Below, one piece after another: positions 9,005-18,800 of a stretch of DNA of 64,000 nucleotides. A program made the position numbers and the translations under genes. Every line of letters starts with the position of its first letter. Position 1 is the stretch's first letter. The notes beneath the pieces are model-generated. The model was not told where the DNA came from. It saw only the letters and a list, made by a program, of their open reading frames with translations, and made no database searches. This DNA comes from Cytophagales bacterium (lineage in GTDB: Bacteria; Bacteroidota; Bacteroidia; Cytophagales; 172606-1): assembly GCA_030446715.1 (NCBI GenBank), contig JAUJMU010000002.1:502531-566530 (forward strand), written 5' to 3'.

Positions 9005-11979
9005 TCAGTTAACTTGTACCTTCACGCTCTTTCTGAGTTTTCCTGATGGAGAGAGTATATGTACTATGTACATGCCTTTACGGAGTGTGGTGTGATTTAA
9101 ACGTATATTGTTTTTGCCTTCCCTTATTTGGTATGAAAAACCAAGCACGGATTGGCCGGAAGCAGCATTTATAACTGCTATGTTTACTTTCCTGCCTCGT
9201 CGCTGGAGAAGACCAGATTAACTTTGCCAGTAATCGCCGGATTGGGATAGGCTATAACCTGATTATCTTTTATTGTTAAATTCATCCATTCTGTTTCTTC
9301 TGCCGGGGAGGCCGTTTCTATAACTAACTGAGGTATATATTATTTTTCGATTCTTTCGCATTCCAGGTAAGCACATTTTCCTGAATGGCAAGATTTTTAA
9401 ATTAAAGGCTACATAGGTAACCCCTCCTTTTGTTTCTCTATCACATAATCTGTTACATCCCATTCATAATATTGCGCATTTGTACTGGTAACCCATATAC
9501 TATCCAAGGCCTCTGTAACTGCATCCGGTTTGTTTCTCCAGGTAATTCCATCTTCACGCCAGTTAGTATCTACACCGTATACCCCCGTAACAGTTGGATT
9601 TGCGTGACTATTTTTCCCGTACAATTTAAGTCTCACATTCTTTATTTCACCTGGTACACTACTTATATCAAACAGAAAATAGCACTCCCGGTTAAAACCG
9701 GTACCTGTTTCGGTTTTCGTTTGTATAAAAGCCTGCGTACCGAAATTACTATCTTCATTACTACTGCCATCCCGTACGTAAGCATCGGCAACGGTAGTCA
9801 GCGGAAAGGATTGCGGAGAAGCTATTCCAAAATCTTTGGTTATGCTTTGACCACCGTAAGCGCCCCCGGGCAAGGTAAAAACAAGCTGGGTAACTTGCTG
9901 ATCGGGCAGCCAATTTGCATCCGTCCCAACCAGATGCGGGGTTACTTGTACGTTTACCGTAATGCCGCTATTGGTAGGGTTAGATACGGTTACTTTTACG
10001 TTTTTGCCTTCTTCCTGCGTCAATACCAGGCAAGGTTGATCTACAGACAACTTAAAACCTGGTGATACTATCAGGGTACCGGGCGTATAAAATGCAATGC
10101 CGGTGATGCCTTTGCTTTCATGCCGCACCGCCTGTACGTCTTTGGTATTGCTCAAAACCCGCATGGGCAGGTTAGCGGTATAGGCACTTAATTCCTCTGG
10201 ATCCATTCCTGGCACTACCGCGTACTGGTAAGTAGCCTCTTGCGGTTTGGTTCCGTGGTTGAACCACAAACTGAATACATCTTTGGTGATAACCGTAGAC
10301 GCGTATTGATTGTTAATGCTTTTCCAGCTCCCACTCTGGGCGTCATTTTTAAGGACTACATCCGTAGCTGCGGGAAATACATATCCAATTCCATCGTGGT
10401 GCACCCAGCGGGGCCCATTCAGTAGGTGTTCTCCCGGCGGGCCTTCACTGCTAGCTCCATCGTAATGAACCGTAACATTACTTTTTTTGAGACTTTGGTT
10501 AATAGAAGTAGTAATGGGATTGTCCGTTGTGGAGCTTATGCCTGCTCCCAGACAAAAGAAGCCTTCATCGAAGTAAAACCAGCTTTTTCTGGCTTTTACA
10601 TTTTGTACGTTGTAATCAAAAGCGGTCACGCCATACTTGCCGTCTGACACACCGCCGACAAACGTAGTAGTTCCTCTTAAATAACCGGTCGGTAACGTGG
10701 GCGGCGCACTGGTACGCTGGCAGGTAACCCCGGGAATACGGGTCCAGTCCCATACGGGAAATATGTCGGTGTATTCATCTCCACGCCGGTAGATATAGTT
10801 AGCCCCCGAAGGCAGGTAATAACCTTGTATATTCTCATCGTTTATTCTTTCGGTACCAATCAGGCGCGACGAATACATGCGCACGGAAGAGTAGTACGCC
10901 GGGCGGTGATGCGCCATAAAATCAGAACGCCAGAAATGACGGTTGCCATTGACAACGGGCTCTTGTTGACCGTTTATATGCGCAGCCAATGCAGTAAATT
11001 CTGCTTGACGGGAAGTTCCCAAGGTAGCCATCCGTTGGCAGGCCGTGATGAGCGATGATGCTTTTGTGCTGATACCCTGACGGGTTATTTCGCGTCCGAG
11101 AACGCTATAGTCAAACATTTTTCCACGTACCATCCATTGGTGGCCATCCAGTATCAGGTTAGAAAAAATATTGATTTGTTGGGGCGTAAATGTGAAAGAA
11201 GTCTGGTGACCGATAAACATCCAGTAGGCCACATCCGCTACAAAGCCTGATCCATAACCTCCCGAGTAAAGCTGTGCACCGTGCTGATGGAAGCTCCCAT
11301 CTACCTGGATACCTTCTGACTCGGTAACTATTACTGTACTTTTAATGGCATCAAATCCAGCCGCCAGGTAGTCGGCATTTTTTTGCAGGCATCCTTTATA
11401 AATAGTAATGGTAGATACCCACACCAGATTCTGGCCCGTCTGGTCAGCGGTGCTATTGGTGAGTTGTGCGCTACCGGTGCTTATCTGCTCAGGGGTAAGT
11501 TCATTTTGCATAGCAATCAAGGCTTCGCCCAAAGTGAGGCCCTCCCCTATTAAATTAAACCACCAGTTATCAGAAACCGGATTTTTGGCAATGTAATACT
11601 CGAGCGCAGCAACAAAACCTTTTTGCAGGGTAGTATCCCGGTAATGGGAATGACCCTGACGATGGTAAGCAACTGCCAATCTCAACATACGGGTCAAATG
11701 ATTGGCCGGCTGCCAGGCGGAACCGCCCTTGTCATCATAATTGATGTCCGGCCAGCTCCCGTCGGCTTTTAGAGCCGCAAGCCAAGTGCCGGCTTCAGTA
11801 TCAGTGGCTGCCCTTCCTTTCAAAATCTCATTCCTCAAACGGGTATTGATTACCTCTATATCTGTATCGGCGGCAAAAGCCGTAAGACTGCCAAAGATGA
11901 GGAGTAGTGTATTTACAAAAACACAGGTTTTGCAAAACTTTTCTGCCAGGAGAGACAATGGAAATGGATGAATCTTCAT
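9005..11979 (-). CDS. Secreted polysaccharide lyase family 8 with T9SS sorting domain (3' end frameshifted)
   Basis: ATG 11977-11979 starts a protein with a signal peptide (ends SLTAFA). The catalytic alpha-toroid follows, with PL8 landmarks WWFNLIGEG (Asn) and SFHQHGAQLYSGGYG (His and Tyr nine residues apart). Next come the beta-sandwich domains and a DNRLRE/CBM96-type domain (TVADAYVRDGSSNEDSNFGT). PL8 enzymes cleave hyaluronan, chondroitin or xanthan by beta-elimination. The long frame ends at 9409, but about four indels at 9240-9420 hide the real end: ETEWMNLTIKD, AYPNPAITGKVNLVF and GMYIVHILSPSGKLRKSVKV, stopping at 9005-9007. That is a T9SS type A sorting domain. No SusC/SusD genes are nearby. 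Confidence 0.88.
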
Positions 11980-12140
11980 AAGTACAGTATAGGTTAACTC
12001 CTCAAGCACAACCCCAAACCAGTCCCGTTGCGAGGCAGGACTTGCGGTGTGGCAGGGGTGGTTGGCGATTCAGTAGTGTGCGCCCAGCATGGGTACCTGG
12101 TATGGAAGATACGATATTATTCCGGATAGTGGAAGTCTCT

Positions 12141-12955
12141 TACTGGCGGGCCTCTCGCTCCAGGGCGTACAGGTCCTGCGTGCAAAGCAGTACTTTTTCA
12201 GCTCTGGACTTATCATTGTCATCGTGCCGGAAGCTACGCTTCACGTCAGCGAATAGGCTGGCTCGAACTTTCTTCTGGCGTGGGTCAGACAGCCCACCAT
12301 GATAATGTCCTGACGCTCTTCAAACTGTTCGTAGACTGGGTAGCCATCCGTCTGCAGATAGCCCTTGTAGTCTTTGAGCAGCTTTACGGCCTCTGCCTTG
12401 CTGATAGTCAAACAGCACCAGCTTTTTTTCCGGCGAGTAGTAGACCCCTGTGAATCGTATCTGATTCAGTGGTAGCCCCCGTGGGTTTCGCCTTGCTTTT
12501 GCTTGTCGAGTACCGGGATGGGCGTCTCGTCTGCCTGCAGGTAGGTGGAAGAAAGTAGCTGTCTGGATAAGGCTTCATCCAGCGGCTCCAGCAGCAAGCA
12601 GGTCGCTTCAAACCAGCCCTCTGGACCCGATGCTGACGCAACGTCTGCTGGTCCGTACTGGCCCGAATCTTCATGCTCAGCGGCTCTATAACGCTGGCTC
12701 AGGCGATGGAAAGGAAGGTGAGTGAGGTATGGAGCAAATCCGGTCCAACTCTTTCCGGTAAGTGATGGGCAAAGGCCCCAGAACCGCAGCACTACCCCTG
12801 AAGGCAACTCTACTACCGTAGTGACATCACCCACTGCCCTAGCAGGAGGGGCAACCGGATCTACTGGTGGAGACAGGCCGATAAAGGCAGGTGCCGTCTT
12901 GGGCAGTGGCAACGGGCTTGGTTTTAGCAACCGGTCCACTGTTTGGCAGGGATAA
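12141..12955 (-). pseudogene. IS66-family transposase (TnpC) remnant
   Basis: On the minus strand the central part of an IS66 TnpC transposase is readable across several frames: LPFHRLSQRYRA, ATCLLLEPLDEALS, YLQADETPIPVLDKQKQG, YYSPEKKLVLFDYQQGRG, GYPVYEQFEERQDII, GCLTHARRKFE and LYALEREARQ. The N-terminal zinc-finger part and the C-terminal part are missing, and there are at least three frame breaks. No terminal repeats of the element were found. It sits between the polysaccharide lyase and MITE-A copy 2. Confidence 0.8.
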
Positions 12956-12989
12956 AACCAGCTGCGCTTTCCGGTAACGCGCTACCCTA

Positions 12990-13098
12990 AGTACAATCAA
13001 TAAAGACTTGACGGGTTGAGAAAGCAATAAACAGCGTTTCCAAGTGTTAAGAGCAATACTTCAATATTGTTATCCGTCAAAACCTTCTTGATTGTACT
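12990..13098. mobile_element. MITE-A copy 2 (109 bp, TA-flanked)
   Basis: Same length and the same terminal AGTACAATCAA repeats as copies 1 and 3, with TA at 12988-12989 and 13099-13100, but the interior sequence is different. The right-hand TA is shared with the adjacent MITE-B copy 1. Confidence 0.88.
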
Positions 13099-13100
13099 TA

Positions 13101-13185
13101 GTGGTCATTCAAGGTTAAAGTGAGGGGTGAGACAAGCCCTTTATAGGCCTCTGGTTCACCCCTCAAATAATTGCTTCCTGACCAC
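13101..13185. mobile_element. MITE-B copy 1 (85 bp)
   Basis: An 85-bp element starting GTGGTC and ending GACCAC, between TA dinucleotides at 13099-13100 and 13186-13187. The left end carries AAGGTTAAAGTGAGGGGT, nearly the same as the terminal repeat of IS630-B. The right end keeps CCCCTCA near the tip but diverges elsewhere. Copy 2 (14318-14402) is the same length and identical over the last about 28 bases. Confidence 0.85.
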
Positions 13186-13187
13186 TA

Positions 13188-14315
13188 AGTACAATCAAGC
13201 AAGATTTGCAGTGCAAAAAAGGAGTACCTTGTTTAAATGCAAACGCTACTTTAAATGCAACCATTACGAATTACCCACTTATCCGAGCAAGACCATCAAG
13301 CCTTGATTGAGATGTACCGGACCACTGCTTTACCGCGCATGCGTACCCGGGCACAAATGATGCTATTATCATTCGGGCAAGGCTGAAAGTCCCTCAAATT
13401 GCGCAGATCGTTCGCGAAAGTGAAAGTACGGTGCAGCAGTGGTTAAAACGCTATCAGGTTGAAGGCATCAAAGGTTTGTGGGATGCTCCCAAGAGTGGCA
13501 ATCCGGGTAAGGCCACTGAGGTCTGCAAGCAGCAACTGCTCTCGGGTGTAAGACAGCGCCCAAGAGCCTTAGGACTGGAGTTCTCCTTATGGACGCTGGA
13601 GCGGCTCCCGGATTACCTGGCCGAACAAACCGGTATCCGCCTGAGGGGAAAAGCGTACGTCAGCAGTTGAAAGCAGTGGAAATTGTGCTTTCCCGTCCTC
13701 AGCATAAGATCAGTAGCCCCGATGCGGAGTACCTGCTAAAAAAAAGGAGGTTGAAGAAAAACGAGATCAGCCAGAACAACAGGCCGTGTTTTACTATGCC
13801 GATGAGTTCAATGTAAGCTGGCAACCAACGCTGAAAGCGATGTGGAGCCCAGTAGGCCAACAGGTGATGATTCCTGCTCCCGGCCAGCCCACCAACACTA
13901 CGGCATCGGTGCAGTCAATTATCACTCAGGAGAAACGGTAGTCATTATCCGAAAACGCAAAACAAGAGAACAAATCGCTCAACTGCTGGAAGCCTTACTG
14001 CTGCAACATCCGGTGGAGACCATCTATGTAGCCTGGGACAATGCTGACACCCATAGCGGCCGACAAGTAACCAGGTAGTCAGGGCTGCTGCCGGCCAGTT
14101 AGTGCTGCTGTATCTACCCACCTACAGCCCTTGGCTGAATCCCATCGAAATGCTTTGGCGCCATTTCCGGCGGGAAGTCACCCATTGTGAATTGTTTACT
14201 TCGGTAAAAGAATTGTTAAAAGCAACGGCTGACTTTTTTGATCGTTACAACCAAACTCCTGAGAAAATACTATCCGTAATCGGATCGCACTCCGCAAATC
14301 TTGCTTGATTGTACT
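13188..14315 (+). mobile_element. IS630-A insertion sequence (1128 bp)
   Basis: Terminal inverted repeats of 22 bp are perfect (beginning AGTACAATCAAGCAAGATTT), flanked by TA at 13186-13187 and 14316-14317. One transposase gene fills it. Its TGA stop (14306-14308) is inside the right terminal repeat. Length, TA target and DDE transposase fit the IS630 family. MITE-B copies lie directly against both ends. Confidence 0.93.
13255..14308 (+). pseudogene. IS630-family DDE transposase of IS630-A, frame-disrupted
   Basis: From ATG 13255 the protein begins with a helix-turn-helix region (ITHLSEQDHQALIEMYR, ESESTVQQWLKRYQVEGI). It continues through a second DNA-binding part to the DDE_3 catalytic core: D in YADEFNVSW, D in WDNADTHSG and E in WLNPIEMLWRHFRRE. 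Frame breaks occur near 13375, 13655, 13740-13830 (at least one) and 14075. With those corrected the protein is about 350 residues, normal for the family. Either the copy is dead or the consensus carries indels. Confidence 0.88.
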
Positions 14316-14317
14316 TA

Positions 14318-14402
14318 GTGGTCTGTAACGGTTAAAGTGAGGGGTGGAAAAGGCTTTACAGTATCAGCTGGTTTACCCCTCAAATAATTGCTTCCTGACC
14401 AC
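14318..14402. mobile_element. MITE-B copy 2 (85 bp)
   Basis: Lies between TA 14316-14317 (shared with IS630-A) and TA 14403-14404 (shared with IS630-B). Same length as copy 1, same GTGGTC/GACCAC ends and the same right-end sequence; the middle differs. Confidence 0.85.
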
Positions 14403-14404
14403 TA

Positions 14405-15592
14405 GTGGTTCGCCAAGGCTAAAGTGAGGGGTAAAGTCGTTTAAGTTTTATCCGTGCTTGCCTGGTGGTGAACTGCCAGTCCACTTTACTTTCTTTCTGA
14501 TTACGCTGCTGGTACCAGGCCTGTACTTGTTTTTGTAGCTCTTCTTTGGTAGCTACGCGCTGGGCAATGCCTTGTCTTTTGAGTACGGATAATTCACACC
14601 CGGCAATGTTAAGCCAGGAACCATGAGCAGGTGTACGTACCACGTGGAGTCTTTCAATAATATTTCTGGCTCGTTCCGGGGGGAAGATTTCGTACAAAGC
14701 GGCCAGTTTGTGGGCACTCAGATTGTCTTCAATTAGCGTGATGCACTTAGCCGTTGGATAAATCTGCTCGGCCAGGTGGGCCAACACCTTGGCATAGGTG
14801 TGACTCTTATGATTGTCTTCCACCAACACCTCTCGGTAGCCATCTAAGGGTTCAACAATCATGTAGAGGTCTGCCACCCCTTGCCTTTGGTACTCATAGT
14901 CGGTATGAACAACCCCTTGGGAGTCGGTAAAACTTTGTCGGCTCTCACTACCAGTTGGTAAGGCGATTCATCCAGGCACACTACCGGGTAGTCCTGCTCG
15001 TATGGCCTGGCGTACTCATCGAGTACCTGTTCCATTTGACATACGAAAGCAGCATCGTACTGGGAATCACCCAACTCTTGATTTGCCAGGGCTTGAGTTG
15101 GTTTTTTTAGCATCACCCGTACACTCTCATCGCTCATGTGCTCACATAGCCCAGACTCACCATCTGATCGGCCAGTAGTTGCAGTGTCCGGCGGTTATAG
15201 CCCTCAGGACACTTACTACAACGCAGGGCAATGAGCTTGGCTTCCACTTCTCCCGTAAAGAGTTTCTCTGGAAACACCTCGCGCTTTTTACCCATTAGCG
15301 CTGTGTTCAAATCCTGGGTGACTAACCTTTCCCGCAGTCGTTCTAAGCCGGCAATGCTCAACCCGTAAGTCTGCTTAATCTGCTGATCGGTCCACTTCTT
15401 ATCCCCGTTTTCATCCGCTGCAAGCAAAGCATAGGCCCGCTTCACCTGCGGGCTCTTACTATCTCTGGACTCGATTAATTGTCCTGACTGAGCCCGCTCC
15501 TCTGCCTTAAGTTGTACCCGATATTTCTTTGCCATCCTTTTTTTCCGCCAAACATACCCATTTTACCCCTCACTTTAGCCTTGGCGGACCAC
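14405..15592 (-). mobile_element. IS630-B insertion sequence (1188 bp)
   Basis: Terminal inverted repeats of about 31 bp with one mismatch (GTGGTTCGCCAAGGCTAAAG at the left, ending GAGGGGTAAA), flanked by TA at 14403-14404 and 15593-15594. The transposase is on the minus strand. Its ends differ from those of IS630-A, so it is a different member of the family, and it matches the left end of MITE-B. Confidence 0.92.
14419..15535 (-). pseudogene. IS630-family DDE transposase of IS630-B, two frameshifts
   Basis: Three consecutive pieces form one protein: 15535-15134 (N-terminal helix-turn-helix region, KWTDQQIKQTYGLSIAGLER), 15137-14859 (VCLDESPYQLV, first Asp) and 14877-14419 (TLIEDNLSAHK, second Asp; GSWLNIAGCELSVLKRQGI, Glu). 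The breaks are at about 15140 and 14870. The pieces total about 375 residues, a full-length transposase. Two breaks in different places argue against a single programmed frameshift. Confidence 0.88.
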
Positions 15593-15644
15593 TAGTGCTT
15601 TCTGCACGACTTTGCCGGGCTGGAAGTTTAAGCTATTGCCTTTG

Positions 15645-16779
15645 ATGAGCGAAGACCGGACTTCCTCCTCTTTTTCCGCCCCGTCGCTGCTGAGGGAAAG
15701 TGAAAAGGGAGCTATTCAACTGCGCAGCGAGAGCAGAAATTATCGGTCACGTGCCGCCGTGGATCGTCCGTTGGGGAATTACCGTATTCTTTATCATGCT
15801 GGTTCTCATTGTATCCGCCGCGTGGCTGATCCACTACCCTGATATCATCAAAGCCCCTTTCCGGCTTACTTCGGTGGATGCCCCCAAAGCGGTTTATACC
15901 CGCACGGAAGGCAAACTGATCAGATTGTTCGTCCACGATAATACCACGGTCCGGAAAGGCGCCCTTCTGGCGTACCTGGAAAGCACGGCGGATCACGATG
16001 AGGTGTTGCAACTGGCAAACCATCTGGATTCACTCTCAGCCTGGATAAATACGGGACGCGCCGGGCGGCTCCGGCACTATTACTGCCCGACTACAACCAT
16101 CTGGGAGAATTGCAGTCTGCCTATCAGCCGTTCAATCTTGCCTATGCTGAACTACTCTCTTTTCTGTCGGATGGTTTTTACCTGGCCAAAAAACGAATTT
16201 TACAGCAGGAGTCAGCGGACCTGGCGCGTCTGGAAAGCTTAACCTGCACGAGCAGCAGGTCATTGGACAGCGTGACTTTGCGTTAGCTCAGCAGGACTTT
16301 GAGGCCCAGCGTCAACTGGCCACGGAAAAGGTGATTGCCCCACTGGAATTTAAACGGGAGGAAAGCAAACTGCTGGCGAAGCAGATGCCTTTGAAGCAGC
16401 TGGAATCAACAACTATTAACAATCATGCCGCCCAGAGTGCCAAACTGAAGGAGTTGCTGGAACTGGATAAACTCATCGCCGAACAGCGGAGCAAATTCTT
16501 GCAGTCGCTGAACACCGGGGACAAATGGTATTGATCAAATTCAGCAGCTATCCCTACCAGGAGTTTGGCGCAGTAGAGGAAAATAAAATTCATTTCCCAG
16601 ATTCCAGGCAAAGACAGTACCTTCCTGGCGAAAGCCGCACTGCCGGCAGGTTTAAGAACCAATTTTGGGAAAGGGATTACTTACAGATCCGGCATGAACG
16701 CAGTGGGCAAATCATTACCGAAGATACCCGGCTGCTCGAAAAGGTATTCTACAGCTTTCGTAAAGCATTGGAAAGATGA
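15645..16779 (+). pseudogene. HlyD-type secretion adaptor, frameshifted and internally deleted
   Basis: Resembles the HlyD-family membrane-fusion proteins that pair with peptidase-containing ABC exporters for bacteriocin-like peptides. From ATG 15645 come a short cytoplasmic tail, EIIGHVPPWIVRWGITVF with one membrane helix, and a biotinyl-lipoyl half (APKAVYTRTEGKLIRL). The coiled coil follows (AQQDFEAQRQLATEKVIAPLEF), then the C-terminal part (MVLIKFSSYPYQEFGAVE, EDTRLLEKVFYSFRKAL). At about 16515 the sequence jumps from FLQSLNT straight to the MVLIKF strand. Homologues have roughly 80 more residues there. Several indels are also present. Its ABC transporter partner is absent; IS630-B ends 52 bases upstream. 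Confidence 0.8.
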
Positions 16780-16782
16780 AGT

Positions 16783-18660
16783 TTACATATATTCCCCCGG
16801 TTCCAGCCAGCGGTCGATTTGGTATTGATATCCGCTTCGATCCCTTCGATTTCCCGCGACCACTGCATCCAGCTCTTCGTGGCTGACAGTGCCGTTGTTC
16901 ATCTTTCCGACCAGCTCCTTTTTGCGGGTTTCCAGCCGGTCAATTTCGCCTTCCAGCCGTTCGTACTCCTGTTTTTCCTTGAAAGAAAGTTTTTTCTTAT
17001 CCGTTGAAACAGGCGTGGCAACCGGCCTGACCGCACTTGCCGCCGTTGACTTCACCGCTGCCTCCTTCCGCAGCAGTTCTTCCTCCTCCAGCCATTCGCG
17101 GTAGTCGGTGTAGTTGCCGGGGAAGTCCCGGATCTGCCCTGCTCCCTCAAACACAAACAGGTGGTCCACCAGCCGGTCCATGAAGTACCGGTCGTGCGAA
17201 ACGATGATCAGGCAGCCGGGGAAGTTTTCCAGAAAATCCTCCAGCACGTTGATCGTGTCCAAATCAAGGTCGTTGGTGGGTTCGTCGAGGATCAGGAAGT
17301 TGGGATTTTTAATCAGGACCTTCAGCAACTGAAGCCGCCGGCGTTCGCCGCCGCTCAGCTTGCTCACCATGCTGTACTGCACCGCCGGCGGAAAGCGGAA
17401 CAATTGTAAAAACTGCGAAGCCGTTACGGTTTGTCCGTTGGCCATCTGCACCACTTCGGCAATCTCCTGCACAATGTCAATGACCCGCTGCTCTTCCCGG
17501 AACACCAGGTCATCCTGGGTATAGTAACCAAAGGTGATGGTATCGCCTTTGTCAATGCCACCCGAATCCGGGGGAAGCTTGCCCGTTATCAGGTTGAGGA
17601 AAGTCGTTTTGCCAACCCCGTTTTTCCCCACAATGCCCAGCCGGTCGCCGCGGAGGAAAGTGTAGGTAAAATCCTTCACGATGGGCTGTACGCCGAAGAA
17701 TTTCTTCACCCCGTCCAGTTGGAGGATCTTATTGCCAACCCGGGTAGTTTTGACGCTGAGTTCGAGTTTTCCGTCGCTTCCCGGTCCTTTTGCCTTGTCC
17801 TGCAGATCATAAAAGGCATCAACCCGGTATTTGGCTTTGGTGCCCCGGGCCCGCGGCTGGCGGCGCATCCAGTCCAGTTCCTTGCGCAGCAGGTTGCGTG
17901 CTTTTTCGGTCTCGGCGGCCTGACTGGCCTGACGTTCGGCTTTTTTCTCCAGAAAATAACTGTAATTCCCTTTGTAACGGTGCAGCTGGACCTGATCCAG
18001 TTCGATGATATCGGTGCTGACCCGGTCGAGAAAATACCGGTCGTGGGTAACGAGTATCAGTGTTTGGGTGCTGGCGGCCAGGCGACCTTCCAGCCATTCG
18101 ATGGCATCCAGGTCCAGGTGGTTGGTGGGCTCATCGAGAATGAGCAGGTCGGGCTCTTCGATCAGCACCCGGGCGAGGGCTACGCGTTTGCGCTGCCCGC
18201 CGGAGAGTTTTTTTACCTGCCGGTCCAGTTCACCGATGCCCAGCTTACCCAGAATCTGCTTCACCTGAGTTTCAAAATCCCACGCCTTCAGGGCATCCAT
18301 CTGAATGATGGCCTTCTCCATACCGGCAGTATCCTCCGGATGCTCCAGCGCCTTTTCGTATAATTGGATGGCTTTCAGGGCCGGGTGTCCGGACGCAAAC
18401 AGCGTGTCCATGATGGTACTTTCTTCATCAAACGAGGGACTCTGGTTGAGGAAACCAACGGTAACTTCTTTGCGCACGCTGACCCGGCCATCGTCGGGAG
18501 GCAGCAAACCGGCCAGTATACTCAGCAAGGTACTTTTACCGGAGCCGTTGGCGCCTACCAAAGCTACTTTTTCGCCCCTGGCAATGCCAAAGGTCACATT
18601 CCTGAACAGCCAGCGGTCACTGAATGCCTTGGAAATGTTTTCTGCCGACAGGTAATTCAT
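16783..18660 (-). CDS. ABC-F family ATPase (Uup-like)
   Basis: A 625-residue soluble protein with two ABC ATPase domains and no membrane segment. Walker A1 is GANGSGKST (36-44), with signature LSGGQRKRVALARVL and Walker B LLILDEPTNHLD. The second copy has GKNGVGKTT, LSGGERRRLQLLKVL and FLILDEPTNDLD. The C-terminal about 80 residues are a basic/coiled-coil extension (KKLSFKEKQEYERLEGEID) as in Uup. ABC-F proteins act on ribosomes or, for Uup, limit transposon excision and resolve DNA structures. A TACCTTTG -7 box lies only 4 bases before the ATG. The gene is divergent from the ccm cluster and is not CcmA. Confidence 0.95.
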   Translation of the reverse strand: MNYLSAENISKAFSDRWLFRNVTFGIARGEKVALVGANGSGKSTLLSILAGLLPPDDGRVSVRKEVTVGFLNQSPSFDEESTIMDTLFASGHPALKAIQLYEKALEHPEDTAGMEKAIIQMDALKAWDFETQVKQILGKLGIGELDRQVKKLSGGQRKRVALARVLIEEPDLLILDEPTNHLDLDAIEWLEGRLAASTQTLILVTHDRYFLDRVSTDIIELDQVQLHRYKGNYSYFLEKKAERQASQAAETEKARNLLRKELDWMRRQPRARGTKAKYRVDAFYDLQDKAKGPGSDGKLELSVKTTRVGNKILQLDGVKKFFGVQPIVKDFTYTFLRGDRLGIVGKNGVGKTTFLNLITGKLPPDSGGIDKGDTITFGYYTQDDLVFREEQRVIDIVQEIAEVVQMANGQTVTASQFLQLFRFPPAVQYSMVSKLSGGERRRLQLLKVLIKNPNFLILDEPTNDLDLDTINVLEDFLENFPGCLIIVSHDRYFMDRLVDHLFVFEGAGQIRDFPGNYTDYREWLEEEELLRKEAAVKSTAASAVRPVATPVSTDKKKLSFKEKQEYERLEGEIDRLETRKKELVGKMNNGTVSHEELDAVVAGNRRDRSGYQYQIDRWLEPGEYM

Positions 18661-18664
18661 GCGG

Positions 18665-18672
18665 CAAAGGTA
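18665..18672 (-). promoter_or_regulatory. Bacteroidota -7 box of the ABC-F gene
   Basis: TACCTTTG on the minus strand fits TAnnTTTG. Only four bases separate it from the ATG, so the transcript may start at or next to the start codon. No clear TTTG -33 element was seen at the right distance. Confidence 0.5.
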
Positions 18673-18800
18673 GGCAGAAAAGAGGATGTTCTGCCTCTTT
18701 CAGGTCCATCCGGAAGGGGCAGTCAGAAACCAGGGATTATGAATAGCGGAAAAAAATTCACTGCCTCCCGGGTTATGTAGTAACTTGTGCCACCCTTTTT

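Noticed and set aside
14419..15535. Programmed translational frameshift in the IS630-B transposase
   Set aside because: Some IS elements use one programmed shift, but here there are two breaks, one of them inside a G-run, and similar breaks occur in ordinary genes nearby. Indels are the simpler explanation.
17431..18363. Long plus-strand frame inside the ABC-F gene
   Set aside because: It is antisense to conserved Walker and signature motifs and has no recognisable features.
16783..18660. CcmA, the heme-export ATPase, next to ccmB
   Set aside because: The protein has two ABC domains and a Uup-like C-terminus and is divergently transcribed. CcmA has one ABC domain.
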